A stretch of 64,000 bases of DNA from an uncultured Alistipes sp. (GTDB taxonomy: Bacteria; Bacteroidota; Bacteroidia; Bacteroidales; Rikenellaceae): the NCBI GenBank assembly GCA_944321945.1, contig CALUNE010000009.1, positions 1 to 64,000 of the forward strand. Direction: 5' to 3'. The notes beneath the pieces are model-generated. The model saw nothing but the letters and a program-made list of their open reading frames with translations, had not been told where the DNA came from and ran no database searches. How positions within the stretch are numbered: position 1 is the first letter of the stretch; each line of letters begins with the position of its first letter. Shown here piece after piece: positions 44,284 through 54,190 of the stretch. A program made the position numbers and the translations under genes.

Positions 44284-47241
44284 ATGATGCAAAAGAGAAT
44301 CCTGACGCTCCTCGGAGCAACGCTGTGGCTGCTGACGGCCGAGGCACAGGTGACACTCCGGGAGGGAAACGCCTCGCGGAACGATCTTCAACTGGCATCC
44401 GAATCGGGATGCGCCGTCCTCTGCTGCGACGGACAGGACGCCGCCGTGGTGCGTACCGCCGCGGAGCTCTTCGCCGCCGACGTCGCCCGCGTCACGGGAC
44501 ATACGCCTGTCGTGTGCGACGACGAGAAGCTCCCGGAGGGAAGCCGCTACGGCGTGATCGTCGGCACGATCGGCCACAACCGCTGGATCGACCGCCTCGT
44601 CCGGGAGCGGAAGATCGACACCACGGGGCTGACCGGCGCCTGGGAGCGCGCGGCGGTCCGCTTGGTCGAACATCCGGGCAACGGGCTGCGCCGCGCGCTG
44701 GTCATCGCCGGAAGCGACCGTCGCGGCGCCGCCCACGCATTGATCGCCCTCTCGCCGATCATCGGCGTAAATCCCTGGTACTGGTGGGCCGATGCTCCCG
44801 TGACGCCCCGCAGCCGGCTGACGCTGCACGTCGAACCCTTCACCACGAAGAGCCCCTCGGTGAAGTACCGCGGCATCTTCATCAACGACGAGGACTGGGG
44901 CATCTACCGCTGGGCGAAGTACAACTTCGAGAAGGAGCTGGGCAACATCGGACCGAAAACCTATGAAAAGGTCTGCGAACTGCTGCTGCGCCTGCGGGCC
45001 AACTACCTCGCTCCGGCGATGCACGACGCCACGACGGCCTTCTACCGGATTCCGGAGAACAGGGTGATCGCCGACCGATACGGCATTGCCGTCGGGTCGT
45101 CGCACTGCGAGCCGCTGCTGCTCAACACGGCCAGCGAGTGGGATGCCAAACGCTACGGCCCGTGGGACTACGTCCACAACCGCGCGGGGGTGGACAGCGT
45201 CCTCACGGCCCGGGTGCGGACCGCCGCCCCCTACGAGAATGTCTACACGCTGGCGCTGCGCGGCCTGCACGACAAGGCCATGGCCGGCGACGACGACCTG
45301 GATGCCCGCAAGGCCACGATGCAGGAGGCGCTGATGGCCCAGCGGCGCATCCTCTCCGAGGTGCTGGGGAAACCCGCCGACGAAATCCCGCAGGTCTTCA
45401 CCCCCTACAAGGAGGTGCTGGAGGTCTACGACCGCGGACTGCAGCTGCCGGACGACGTGACGATCATCTGGCCCGACGACAACTACGGCTACATGAAGCG
45501 TCTGAGCAGCCCCGCCGAGCAGAAACGCGCGGGCCGGTCGGGCGTCTACTACCACTCCTCCTACCTGGGACGCCCGCACGACTACCTGTGGATGAACACC
45601 ACCTCGCCGACGCTCATGTATGAGGAGCTGCGCAAGGCCTACGACGCCACGGCCGACCGCGTATGGCTGCTCAACGCCGGCGACATCAAGTCGTGCGAAT
45701 TCGCCGTGGACCTCTTCCTCGCCATGGCCCGTGACATCGACGCCTTCGACTTCGAACGGGCCGCCGACTATCGCGCCGAATGGATGAGCGGCATGCTCGG
45801 CGCGGAGTATTACGACGAATTCCGCTCGATCTGCGACCGCTTCTACCACCTGGCCTTCGTCCGCAAGCCCGAATTCATGGGCTGGGGATACCAGTGGACC
45901 ACCGACCGCCACGGCCGCGAACGCAACACCGACACCGACTTCTCGTTCGCCAACTACCGCGAAGGCGACCGCCGGCTGGACGACTACCGGCAAATCGGAC
46001 GCCGCGTCACGGAGCTGCTCGACAGCATGCCCGACGAGAAACGCGCCTGCTTCTACGAGGTGCTCTACTATCCGGTCAAGGGGTGCGAACTGCTCAACAG
46101 GATGGTGCTGTGCGGACAGCAGAACCGCCGATACGCCACCCAGCAACGGGCCGCAACGGACTCGCTGGCCGCCGAAAGCCGCCGCTGTCACGAAGCGCTG
46201 CAACGCATCACCGACGGCTACAACGCCCTCTGCGGCGGGAAATGGGACCATGTGATGACGATGCGGCAGGGCTTCGCCTCGGCCTATTTCGAACTGCCCG
46301 AACTGCGCAACACGACTCTCGCCCCGCAGCCCGAACTGGCGGTCCAGGTCGAGGGCGAGGATGTGATGAAGGGGACGGGAAGCTATCATCTGCTGCCGAC
46401 GTTCGACACCTTCGTGCGCCGCAGCTACTTCATCGACCTCTACAACCGGGGTGTCGGGCCGTTGCAGTGGCGCATCACGCCGAGCGACGCCTGGATCCTC
46501 CCGAGCCGCCGCACCGGCACCACCGCAACCGAAGAGCGGATCGAGGTGGAGATCGACTGGGCGAAGGTCCCCGTCGGCGAACGCATCGAAGGCAGCCTGA
46601 CCATCGAGGATGCCGCGGGGAGGAGCGAACGGGTTCTCGTCTCGGTCTTCAACCCCGCCTCGCCCACGCGCGAAGAGCTGCTCGGGCTCTACGTCCAGCA
46701 CCACGGATACGTCTCGATCGACGCCGCGGGATTCCACCGCAAGGTCGAGAACGACGCCATCCGAATGCGCCGGATCCCGAATCTCGGCATCGAAAATGCG
46801 GCCGTACAGCTCGGCGACCCGAACCGTCCGAAACAGAACACGCGCCGCGACCGGGTACCGGCCCTGGAGTACGACTTCTACACCTTCGAACAGGGCTCGG
46901 TCGACGTCTACACCTACGTGCTGCCGACGTTCGTCATCAGCGCCGACCGCGGATATGCCGGCCACGAGGCAACGAACCTCGAAACGCAGTACGGCGTGGC
47001 GATCGATGACGGCCCGGTGATGAATCCGTCGACCTCGTCGATCGAATATGCGCAGATCTGGTACGAAAGCGTGCTGAAAAACTGCCGGGTGAACAAGACC
47101 ACGCTGCACATCGACCGCCCGGGACGGCATACGGTGCGGATTCTCTGCGGCGATGCCGGGACCGTGCTGCAGAAGATCGTCCTGGATTTCGGCGGGATGA
47201 AGCGCTCCTACCAGGGACCGCGTCCCACCCGGGTCGAATGA
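44284..47241 (+). CDS. Glycoside hydrolase family 115 alpha-glucuronidase
   Basis: A 985-residue exported enzyme with signal peptide (1-21, ending AEAQ). Family features: a leading domain with GVIVGTIGHN and VIAGSDRRGAAHALIALS, then KYRGIFINDEDWGIY, GSSHCEPLL and WPDDNYGYMKRL in the barrel, and a C-terminal beta-region. GH115 enzymes remove (4-O-methyl-)glucuronic acid linked alpha-1,2 to xylan, and some act on arabinogalactan or gums. ATG at 44284 (or 44287) precedes the signal; the frame is open to 44233 but that part lies in the hairpin region. As the last PUL gene beyond an internal terminator, it may be expressed at a lower level. Confidence 0.93.
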   Translation: MMQKRILTLLGATLWLLTAEAQVTLREGNASRNDLQLASESGCAVLCCDGQDAAVVRTAAELFAADVARVTGHTPVVCDDEKLPEGSRYGVIVGTIGHNRWIDRLVRERKIDTTGLTGAWERAAVRLVEHPGNGLRRALVIAGSDRRGAAHALIALSPIIGVNPWYWWADAPVTPRSRLTLHVEPFTTKSPSVKYRGIFINDEDWGIYRWAKYNFEKELGNIGPKTYEKVCELLLRLRANYLAPAMHDATTAFYRIPENRVIADRYGIAVGSSHCEPLLLNTASEWDAKRYGPWDYVHNRAGVDSVLTARVRTAAPYENVYTLALRGLHDKAMAGDDDLDARKATMQEALMAQRRILSEVLGKPADEIPQVFTPYKEVLEVYDRGLQLPDDVTIIWPDDNYGYMKRLSSPAEQKRAGRSGVYYHSSYLGRPHDYLWMNTTSPTLMYEELRKAYDATADRVWLLNAGDIKSCEFAVDLFLAMARDIDAFDFERAADYRAEWMSGMLGAEYYDEFRSICDRFYHLAFVRKPEFMGWGYQWTTDRHGRERNTDTDFSFANYREGDRRLDDYRQIGRRVTELLDSMPDEKRACFYEVLYYPVKGCELLNRMVLCGQQNRRYATQQRAATDSLAAESRRCHEALQRITDGYNALCGGKWDHVMTMRQGFASAYFELPELRNTTLAPQPELAVQVEGEDVMKGTGSYHLLPTFDTFVRRSYFIDLYNRGVGPLQWRITPSDAWILPSRRTGTTATEERIEVEIDWAKVPVGERIEGSLTIEDAAGRSERVLVSVFNPASPTREELLGLYVQHHGYVSIDAAGFHRKVENDAIRMRRIPNLGIENAAVQLGDPNRPKQNTRRDRVPALEYDFYTFEQGSVDVYTYVLPTFVISADRGYAGHEATNLETQYGVAIDDGPVMNPSTSSIEYAQIWYESVLKNCRVNKTTLHIDRPGRHTVRILCGDAGTVLQKIVLDFGGMKRSYQGPRPTRVE

Positions 47242-47449
47242 TCCAGAAGCCGTTCCGATGACGATGACGCCCCGCCGGGAATGAAAACCGGCGGGGCGTC
47301 ACGGCCTCCGCAGACGACCGCGACGAAGAGCCGACACGCTGATTCCGGAATAAAACGGCCCTCCGACACACGATCCGAAGTTTCCGCAACGTTATATCTC
47401 TGCCGGTCGGAGGATGATCGGCAATGATAACGATAAAAGTGCGAATATC

Positions 47450-48028
47450 ATGAAACGAATGCTTTTGATTTTGGCCGCACTGCTGACTGCACATACGGCC
47501 GTCGAGGCCCAGACCGAACGCCGGATCTACACCCGGGCCGAACAGACCGAAGCCCAGGATCGGGCCCTCGAAAAGGAGCTGCAGCAGGTTCAGGATTCGC
47601 TGAACTATGCCGAAGCCATGGCGTCGCTCGAAAAACTGGACTTCGTGGTCGAAGCCGACAAACTGGTCTTCAAGCACGGTGACTCGGCCTTCGTGAACTC
47701 CACGACCAATTTCGTCTCGCTCACCGACAGCCGGGCTCTCGTCCAGATCGCCCCGTTCAACGGCGGAGGACCCAACGGCATCGGCGGCATCACCCTCGAA
47801 GGCCAGGCCTCGAACATCAAACTCAAGACCGACCGCCGCGGAAACACCTATTTTACAATGAATGTCATGGGCGCCGCCCTGTCGGCCTGCGTGACCGTCT
47901 CGATGGCCAAAGGCAGCAACTACGCCTCGGTAACGGTCGATCCGACCTTCAACGGAAACCGGATCACCTTCTACGGACGGCTCATCCCGTCGAAAAAATC
48001 ACGCGTCTTCGAAGGCCGGGCCTTCTGA
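47450..48028 (+). CDS. DUF4251-like secreted protein
   Basis: A 192-residue exported protein with signal peptide (1-21, ending VEAQ). A Gln/Glu-rich helix (about 25-60) precedes a beta-rich domain (about 62-192; FVSLTDSRALVQIAPFNGGGPNGIGGITLEG in shorter pieces: RALVQIAPFNGGGPNGIGG). The GGGPNGIGGITLEG and RRGNTYFTMNV patterns match the DUF4251 family of Bacteroidetes, whose function is unknown. It is a single-gene unit: TATCTCTG at 47395-47402 is a one-mismatch -7 element, and a strong terminator follows. The start at 47450 is set by the signal peptide. Confidence 0.8.
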   Translation: MKRMLLILAALLTAHTAVEAQTERRIYTRAEQTEAQDRALEKELQQVQDSLNYAEAMASLEKLDFVVEADKLVFKHGDSAFVNSTTNFVSLTDSRALVQIAPFNGGGPNGIGGITLEGQASNIKLKTDRRGNTYFTMNVMGAALSACVTVSMAKGSNYASVTVDPTFNGNRITFYGRLIPSKKSRVFEGRAF

Positions 48029-48048
48029 CCGGGACCGAATCCGACCCC

Positions 48049-48082
48049 AAGGCCGCTCCCTGCAAGGGGAGCGGCCTTTTCC
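48049..48082 (+). terminator. Terminator after the DUF4251-like gene
   Basis: GGCCGCTCCC (48051-48060) pairs with GGGAGCGGCC (48067-48076) around TGCAAG, followed by TTTT. Confidence 0.9.
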
Positions 48083-48142
48083 ATTGACAACCCCGCCCGG
48101 ATCCCCGAATGTCCCGGTTCGAAAAATACCTGAAATTCGCGA

Positions 48143-48173
48143 TTGCAACGCCCCCGCCGGAGAACTACCTTTG
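48143..48173 (+). promoter_or_regulatory. Upstream promoter of the second SusC/SusD operon
   Basis: ATTG (48142-48145) and TACCTTTG (48166-48173) form a near-consensus promoter with a 20-base spacer. It would give a 5' leader of about 215 nt. Confidence 0.65.
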
Positions 48174-48212
48174 CACCGGAACACCCGAAAACATTCCGCT
48201 TTATCCGCCCGA

Positions 48213-48231
48213 AATGAATACCCAATGAATA
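48213..48231 (+). promoter_or_regulatory. Direct repeat AATGAATA, one helical turn apart
   Basis: AATGAATA occurs at 48213-48220 and 48224-48231, a period of 11 bases, about 40 bases before the second -7 element. GAATTT (48251-48256) and AAATTC (48264-48269) form an inverted repeat next to it. Both could be regulator sites; this is inference. Confidence 0.35.
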
Positions 48232-48271
48232 TTTTAGAGGAAAAATAGTGGAATTTTACTATTAAATTCTA

Positions 48272-48279
48272 TATATTTG
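48272..48279 (+). promoter_or_regulatory. Downstream -7 element of the second SusC/SusD operon
   Basis: TATATTTG fits the consensus, 118 bases before the SusC ATG, in the AT-rich part of the 368-base gap after the DUF4251-like gene. The -33 region is not consensus. Nothing else gene-like is seen in that gap. Confidence 0.6.
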
Positions 48280-48396
48280 CGAAAACACCCTCAAAGACAC
48301 CTCGCCTTCAAAAACAATCCGCCCCCCGCTGACGCTTCTCCCGTACGGCATTCCGCCCCCGCCAAACTCCCGTAATACGAACCAATACCCGCTCGA

Positions 48397-51300
48397 ATGG
48401 ACAAATTCTACCTCACTGTACTCCTGATCTGTATGCTGTTTCTGCCGGGCGGCGCCGCGCTGGCCCAGGATAAACCCGTAAAACAGCGCTACGCCATCTC
48501 GGGAACCGTGACCGACAACCACGGCCAACCCCTACCGGGTGCCACCGTGCGCATCAAGGGCACCATGGTGGGCACGGTCACCGATACCGAAGGCCGATAC
48601 ACCCTCCGCGGCGAATGGGCCATGGGAGACGTCGTCCTCTTCACGTTCATCGGCATGAAGGAGGTCTCCGTGAAATACACCGGCCAGAAGACCCAGGATG
48701 CCGCCATGGTGCAGGATGCCACCGACGTCAACGAAGTGGTCGTCGTCGCACGCCGCAACATCAACGAAATCGATATCCGGGCCAAGTCGGGTGTCGTACA
48801 GCGCGTCGACATGGAGCGTCTGAACGACAAGCCGATGATCGACATGTCGCTCGCCCTGCAGGGCGCCGTCCCGGGTCTGATCGTCACCAACACCGGCGAC
48901 CTGGGATCCAAACCCCAGATCCGGCTGCGCGGCAACTCGTCGTTCCGCGCCGGCGACACCGCCAACGAACCCCTCTATGTCATGGACGGACAGGTCATCT
49001 CGTCGGATGCCTTCCTGACGCTCAACCCCGCCGACATCGAGGAGATCAAGGTCCTCAAGGATGCCGTGGCCTGCGCCCTGTACGGCGTCAAGGCCGCAAA
49101 CGGCGTTATCGAGATCACCTCCCAGCGCGGAAACCCCGACGGCGTACTGAAAGTCAACTACGACTTCAGCGTCGGCGTCACCCTGCGCGGCCGCCGCGGC
49201 GTGGAGATGATGCAGAGCGACGAAAAACTCGAGCTCGAACGCCTGCTGCAGAACACCTCCACCCCCGGATACCGCTACAGCGCCGACTACTACCGCAAAT
49301 ACCACCCGAACGATCCGGACCTCGACGGAATGATCGCCCAGGGCGCCCGCATCCTCGATTCGCTGCGCGGCATCAACACCGACTGGTTCCGCGAACTCAT
49401 CCGCCCGAACCTCTACCAGCGTCACAACCTCAGCATCCGCGGCGGCAACGAGAACACCTCCTACTTCATCTCGGCCAACTACTCGCAGCAGGGCGGCCGC
49501 GTGCCGGGCAACGACGTGCAGCGCATCTCGACGCGCATGAGCATCGATCAGCGCCTGGGCCGCTGGGGCTATCTCTCGCTGGCCAGCGACGCCGGATACT
49601 CGATCACCAACACCCCCAACGGCAGCTCCTTCTCACCGACGGACCTCGTCTATCAGCTCAACTCCTACGAAACGAAAACCAGTCCGCTGGTCTCGTTCTC
49701 GAACGAATCCTCGGAATACACCTACAGCGACCTGCTGAGCCAGTATCAGAGCAAATCGACCGACAAGCATGCCGGCGTAAGCGGTTCGCTCAACCTCCAT
49801 CCGCTCGAGGGCCTGGACATCGATGCCGTGGGCGGTGTGGACTTCGTGCTGGGCGAGGGTCTCTCGCTCACCCCCTCGACCTCGATCGAGGAACGCAAGT
49901 CGGGTGCCGCCATCAACGAACGCGGCCGCCTGACCAAAAACAAGGACGTCACCACCAACGTCTCGTCGAACATCCGTGTGACCTACAACCGCGTTTTCGC
50001 CGAACGCCACGACCTGACCCTCAGCGGAAACATGGACTACTACTTCACCGATCAGGACAACGTCTCGATCACGGGCTACGGCGTCGGCACGCAGATGTCC
50101 CCGGCAGCCATTAACCAGTCGATCACCGGCAACCGCAAACCGTCGGTCGGCTCGCTCAAGGAGAAGAGCGCCCAGCTGGGATTCGGTCTGGTACTCGGTT
50201 ACTCGTTTGACTCGACCTACGACCTGTTCGCCACCTACAAGGCCGACGCCTCGTCGATCCTCCCGGCCGACAAACGCTGGAACGCCGCCTGGGCCGTCGG
50301 CGTGGGCTGGACCCCGAGCCGTTACGGATTCCTGCGCGACAGCCGCGTCATCACGTCGCTCAACATCAAGGGTTCGTACGGCAAGATGGCCAATCTGGCC
50401 GGCGTATCGTCAGCCTCGGCCATCGGCACCTTCTCCTACTCGACGGACTTCTACGGCGACGCCCGCCTGCTCGAACTCATGGCCTTCTACAACACCGACC
50501 TCCGGCCCGAACAGACCACCTCGATCGATGCGGGCCTCTCGCTCGAACTCTTCAAGCGCATCACCCTCGGAGCCAATTTCTACCGCCGCGAGACGAGCGA
50601 CGCCCTGTTGTCGGTGCCCATTCCGCTCTCGAACGGATTCTCGACCATGCTCCGCAACATCGGCGTGCTGCGCAACGAAGGCTACGAACTCACCGCCTCG
50701 GTGAAGGCCGTCGACCGGGATCCGTGGCGGCTGTGGCTGCGCGGCTCGCTGGCCTACAACCGCAACAAGGTCGTCGACCTCTACTACGCCGACCGCATCT
50801 ACGCCAGCGCCGAATCGATCGTCCCCGACTACGAGATCGGAAAGTCCTACGACATGCTCTACGGTCTGGAATCGCTGGGCATCGACCCCATCTCGGGTCT
50901 GCCGGTCTTCCGCGGCGCCGACGGACGCGAAATCCCCGCCACCGAAACCCCCTCCAAGGAGAACATCGTCGCCTTGGGTCACAGCACCCCGCCCTACAGC
51001 GGCTCGGTCAATGTGAGCCTCTCGTACCGCAACCTCGATCTCGACATGGACTTCTACTACGTCTTCGGCGGCGTACGCCCCTACAACTACAGCTACGTGC
51101 GAACCACCGACGACGCCAACAAAAATGCCATCCGCGGCCAGGTCTCCGACATGTGGTTCAAGCGCGGCGACGAAAACAAGATCTACCACTCGCCCTTCTT
51201 CAGTTCGTCGGCCATCGCCTCGTTGAACTACCCCAACACGATGACCGTCGGCAAGAGCGACTACTTCAAGATGTCGATGCTTTCGCTGCGTTACCGTATC

Positions 51301-51474
51301 TCCTCGGCCTGGCTCGAGCGCAACTGCGGCGGGGTAATCAAATACGCCAGCGTGGCATTCCAGGCCTCGAACCTCTTCATGATCACCCCCTACAAGGAGT
51401 CGGACCCCGAAACGGGTTCGCTGGCCGGCACGATGCAGCCCGTGCTGACGCTCAACATCAGTCTCACCTTCTGA
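48397..51474 (+). CDS. SusC-family TonB-dependent transporter (second locus)
   Basis: A 1025-residue outer-membrane transporter: signal peptide (1-24, ALAQ), carboxypeptidase-regulatory-like domain (32-105), TonB box region DVNEVVVVARR (110-120), plug (about 125-250) and barrel ending in a C-terminal Phe (LNISLTF). It lacks the typical VVVGYG form of the TonB box. It heads an operon with SusD, a lipoprotein, an M16 peptidase and a ChaN-like protein, and no glycoside hydrolase, so the cargo is more likely a peptide, haem or chelated metal than a polysaccharide. RagA of Porphyromonas gingivalis shows that SusC relatives can import peptides. Confidence 0.93.
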   Translation: MDKFYLTVLLICMLFLPGGAALAQDKPVKQRYAISGTVTDNHGQPLPGATVRIKGTMVGTVTDTEGRYTLRGEWAMGDVVLFTFIGMKEVSVKYTGQKTQDAAMVQDATDVNEVVVVARRNINEIDIRAKSGVVQRVDMERLNDKPMIDMSLALQGAVPGLIVTNTGDLGSKPQIRLRGNSSFRAGDTANEPLYVMDGQVISSDAFLTLNPADIEEIKVLKDAVACALYGVKAANGVIEITSQRGNPDGVLKVNYDFSVGVTLRGRRGVEMMQSDEKLELERLLQNTSTPGYRYSADYYRKYHPNDPDLDGMIAQGARILDSLRGINTDWFRELIRPNLYQRHNLSIRGGNENTSYFISANYSQQGGRVPGNDVQRISTRMSIDQRLGRWGYLSLASDAGYSITNTPNGSSFSPTDLVYQLNSYETKTSPLVSFSNESSEYTYSDLLSQYQSKSTDKHAGVSGSLNLHPLEGLDIDAVGGVDFVLGEGLSLTPSTSIEERKSGAAINERGRLTKNKDVTTNVSSNIRVTYNRVFAERHDLTLSGNMDYYFTDQDNVSITGYGVGTQMSPAAINQSITGNRKPSVGSLKEKSAQLGFGLVLGYSFDSTYDLFATYKADASSILPADKRWNAAWAVGVGWTPSRYGFLRDSRVITSLNIKGSYGKMANLAGVSSASAIGTFSYSTDFYGDARLLELMAFYNTDLRPEQTTSIDAGLSLELFKRITLGANFYRRETSDALLSVPIPLSNGFSTMLRNIGVLRNEGYELTASVKAVDRDPWRLWLRGSLAYNRNKVVDLYYADRIYASAESIVPDYEIGKSYDMLYGLESLGIDPISGLPVFRGADGREIPATETPSKENIVALGHSTPPYSGSVNVSLSYRNLDLDMDFYYVFGGVRPYNYSYVRTTDDANKNAIRGQVSDMWFKRGDENKIYHSPFFSSSAIASLNYPNTMTVGKSDYFKMSMLSLRYRISSAWLERNCGGVIKYASVAFQASNLFMITPYKESDPETGSLAGTMQPVLTLNISLTF

Positions 51475-51487
51475 CACGACGAACATC

Positions 51488-52900
51488 ATGCGAACACTCT
51501 TCCGACATATCCTTTCGGGCCTCGTGGCGGCACTGGGCGCCACCTCCTGCTCGCTGGACATCCCCTACGAAAACCAGCTCTCCGACCCCTCGGCCATCAC
51601 CACGGTCACCTCGGCCCGCGAACTGCTCGCTTCGGCCTACGACCGGCTGCCCAATCCCGAGTTCGACCTCTCGGTGCTGGGCGACGACTTCTCGACCACG
51701 TCGCTCATCTCGCGCAACAGCGATCTGGGCAACCTCTACAAGTGGCAGACCCAGCCCCTGACGGACCTGGCACTCACGCTCTGGCAGGGATACTACGAAT
51801 CGATCGCCATTGCCAATGCCGTTCTCGAACGCACCCCGGCGATCGTTCCGCAGAACGACAGCGAACAGGCGCAGCTCAATGCCGTGAATGCCGAGGCCAA
51901 GGCCCTGAAGGCCTACTGCTATTTCGACCTGCTGCGGCTCTTCGCCCCGGACATCGCCGAGGGCGGCAACCGCGACGGCGTGATCCTCAAGGAGGAGTTC
52001 GAGCTGGGATTCCTCCCCCGCTCGTCGATCGACGCCTGCATCACACACATCCGGACGCTGCTGACCGAGGCCGTCGCCGTGGAAAACACCCCCGAAACGG
52101 TCTACTGGATCTCGCAACAGGGGGTGCGGTGTCTGCTGGCCGAGGTGGAACTCTACGCCGGAGAGTATGAAAAGGCCGCCCAGTGGGCGCGGCTCGTACT
52201 GGAGACGGCCGGCGGGTACGACGTCTTCGCGGAGACGAACTACCTGCGGCTCTGGAGCGGCGATGCCGGTCCCGAAAGCCTCTTCTCGCGCCACACGACC
52301 GCGACGTTCTATCTCGATCTGCGCTACGACACCGAGAAGGGCGATTTCCTGGAGGTGGCCGACGATCTGGCCGCCAGCTACACGGAAGATGATCTGCGCG
52401 GCAACGAAACCGTCTACCCGAAGGAGTTCCCCGGCGAAACGGTCGGCGAAACGATCACGATGCGCTGTCTGGGCAAGTACAACCGCATGAACTGGGAGGC
52501 CACGGAGATCACGTGCATCCACAAGCTGCGTATCGCCACGGCCTGCTTCGCGCTGGCCGAAGCCTGCTGTCTGCAGGGCAATCACGACGCCGAAGCCCGG
52601 CAGGCCATCAACGAATACCTCACCCGGCGCAAGGCCCCGACACTCGACGAATCGCTCTCGGGCGACGACCTGCTGCGGGCCATCCTCGCCGAAAAACAGA
52701 AGGAGTTCGCCGGCGAGGGCGAGCGCTGGTTCGATCTGAAACACTACCGCAACAACATCCTCTCGGCGTGGAACCAGGGCAACAGCGACAAGCGTATCGA
52801 CGCCTCGGACTACCGCTGGACGCTGCCCATCCCCCAGGAGGAGTACTTCTACAACGAAAACATCTCCCAGAACGAGGGGTGGCCCAAGATCGAAAACTGA
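51488..52900 (+). CDS. SusD/RagB-family lipoprotein (second locus)
   Basis: A 470-residue lipoprotein with lipobox GATSC (Cys21), mature start SLDIPYENQL. SusD helices include LWQGYYESIAIANAVLER, EAKALKAYCYFDLLRLFAPDIA (shown as ALKAYCYFDLLRLFAPD) and the C-terminal EKQKEFAGEGERWFDLKHYR with WTLPIPQEE. It is shorter than the PUL SusD (612 residues), with fewer inserts around the usual glycan site. It lies 13 bases after its SusC partner and should form the lid of that pore. Confidence 0.93.
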   Translation: MRTLFRHILSGLVAALGATSCSLDIPYENQLSDPSAITTVTSARELLASAYDRLPNPEFDLSVLGDDFSTTSLISRNSDLGNLYKWQTQPLTDLALTLWQGYYESIAIANAVLERTPAIVPQNDSEQAQLNAVNAEAKALKAYCYFDLLRLFAPDIAEGGNRDGVILKEEFELGFLPRSSIDACITHIRTLLTEAVAVENTPETVYWISQQGVRCLLAEVELYAGEYEKAAQWARLVLETAGGYDVFAETNYLRLWSGDAGPESLFSRHTTATFYLDLRYDTEKGDFLEVADDLAASYTEDDLRGNETVYPKEFPGETVGETITMRCLGKYNRMNWEATEITCIHKLRIATACFALAEACCLQGNHDAEARQAINEYLTRRKAPTLDESLSGDDLLRAILAEKQKEFAGEGERWFDLKHYRNNILSAWNQGNSDKRIDASDYRWTLPIPQEEYFYNENISQNEGWPKIEN

Positions 52901-52950
52901 TTCATCCGAAAGTATCATATCCAAATCATTCACCCTAAAAACACGAAAAA

Positions 52951-54159
52951 ATGAAAAAAACCGCCTATGCACTTTTCATGGGAGGGGTCTTGCTGACGGC
53001 TGCGGCCGCCTCGACCTCCTGCAACGAAGAGAAAGCCACCGGATACTCCGGCACGAACAAGATCTATCTGACGGCGGCCGACAACAACGCCGTGATGACG
53101 GAATCGGACGCCACGCCGCTCGAAATCGAAGTGACGCTCACCTCGACGGTCGAAACGGCCACGACGCTGACGTTCCGTCTGGAGGACGATGCGCAGGAGC
53201 TGCTCCGTCTGGAGGGCAACCCCGTGACGATCGCCGCCGGTGAGAAGAGCGCCTCGCTCCAGGTCATTTCGAACGAGAAAAACCTCCTCACCGAAAGCTG
53301 CTACATCACCCTCGGCATCGACGCCGCCCAAGTGCCCGCCGGCATGGAGCTGGCCGAGGCCCTGCGGATCCGCCTCAACCCCAACCCGGCCATCCCCGAA
53401 CTGACCGACGACCAGAAGGCGCTGATCGAAGGCTACAAGGAGAAGTTCGGATTCGACCTCAACGAGGTCCTCGGCGTGATGAAGTGCACGACGACGCTCG
53501 ACATCCCGGGCGACGGTACGACCAACGACTTCGCAACGCCCGAAACCCGTACCATCAACGGACAGACCGTCCTGACGCTCAGCGAAGAGTCGACGGCCGA
53601 CATGCCCGTCCTGAAGATGGTCGACAACCCGATGGGTCTGACCGAATACCTCTACTGGGTCTTCCGCCAGAACACCATCGACGACGACGAATACTGGACC
53701 CAGATGGGCGAGGAGAGCGCCAACCAGCGCCTGATGGACCGCATCGGATGGACGGCAACCAGCGAGGAGACCTTCAACGTCACGCTCAACGGCATCAAAT
53801 GCAAGAACCTCTCCGCCTCGAGCGCCGATCTCGACATCCTGGGCGAAGTCGAGGATTCGTACGGCGATCCCTACATGATCGTACCGTTCGACTACTCGTT
53901 CTCGGCCTGGGATCGCCAGAAGAAGCTGCTCGACGCCGGTGACGCCGACATGCAGGAGATCTACGACCAGGGAGGTTTCGCCAATCCGGCCTTCTACCTC
54001 TTCTACTGCGGAGCCGATACGGACGAATACGAGTCCGGCAACTGGCTGGAAAGCAAGGGCCATATCGACTTCGAGAAGGGCGAAATGACCTTCCAGTTCG
54101 TCATCGACCACGCCTACGCCAGCGACTACACCCGCGTACACGTCACCTACACGAAATAG
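52951..54159 (+). CDS. Lipoprotein of unknown function in the second SusC/SusD operon
   Basis: A 402-residue lipoprotein with lipobox STSC (Cys24). The first part (about 30-150) is a beta-domain of the Calx-beta/DUF1735 style seen in SusE-position proteins (EIEVTLTSTVETATTLTFRL as EIEVTLTSTVETA; ITLGIDAAQVPAG). Residues 160-402 contain FGFDLNEVLGVMKCTTTLDIPGDG and a second mixed domain ending in HVTYTK. I think of DUF4929, often found in such clusters, but cannot confirm it. It follows SusD by 50 bases and precedes the M16 peptidase gene by 31 bases; it may bind the cargo at the cell surface. Confidence 0.7.
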   Translation: MKKTAYALFMGGVLLTAAAASTSCNEEKATGYSGTNKIYLTAADNNAVMTESDATPLEIEVTLTSTVETATTLTFRLEDDAQELLRLEGNPVTIAAGEKSASLQVISNEKNLLTESCYITLGIDAAQVPAGMELAEALRIRLNPNPAIPELTDDQKALIEGYKEKFGFDLNEVLGVMKCTTTLDIPGDGTTNDFATPETRTINGQTVLTLSEESTADMPVLKMVDNPMGLTEYLYWVFRQNTIDDDEYWTQMGEESANQRLMDRIGWTATSEETFNVTLNGIKCKNLSASSADLDILGEVEDSYGDPYMIVPFDYSFSAWDRQKKLLDAGDADMQEIYDQGGFANPAFYLFYCGADTDEYESGNWLESKGHIDFEKGEMTFQFVIDHAYASDYTRVHVTYTK

Positions 54160-54190
54160 CGCTACAAAAGACCGTTAACCCCGAACAATC

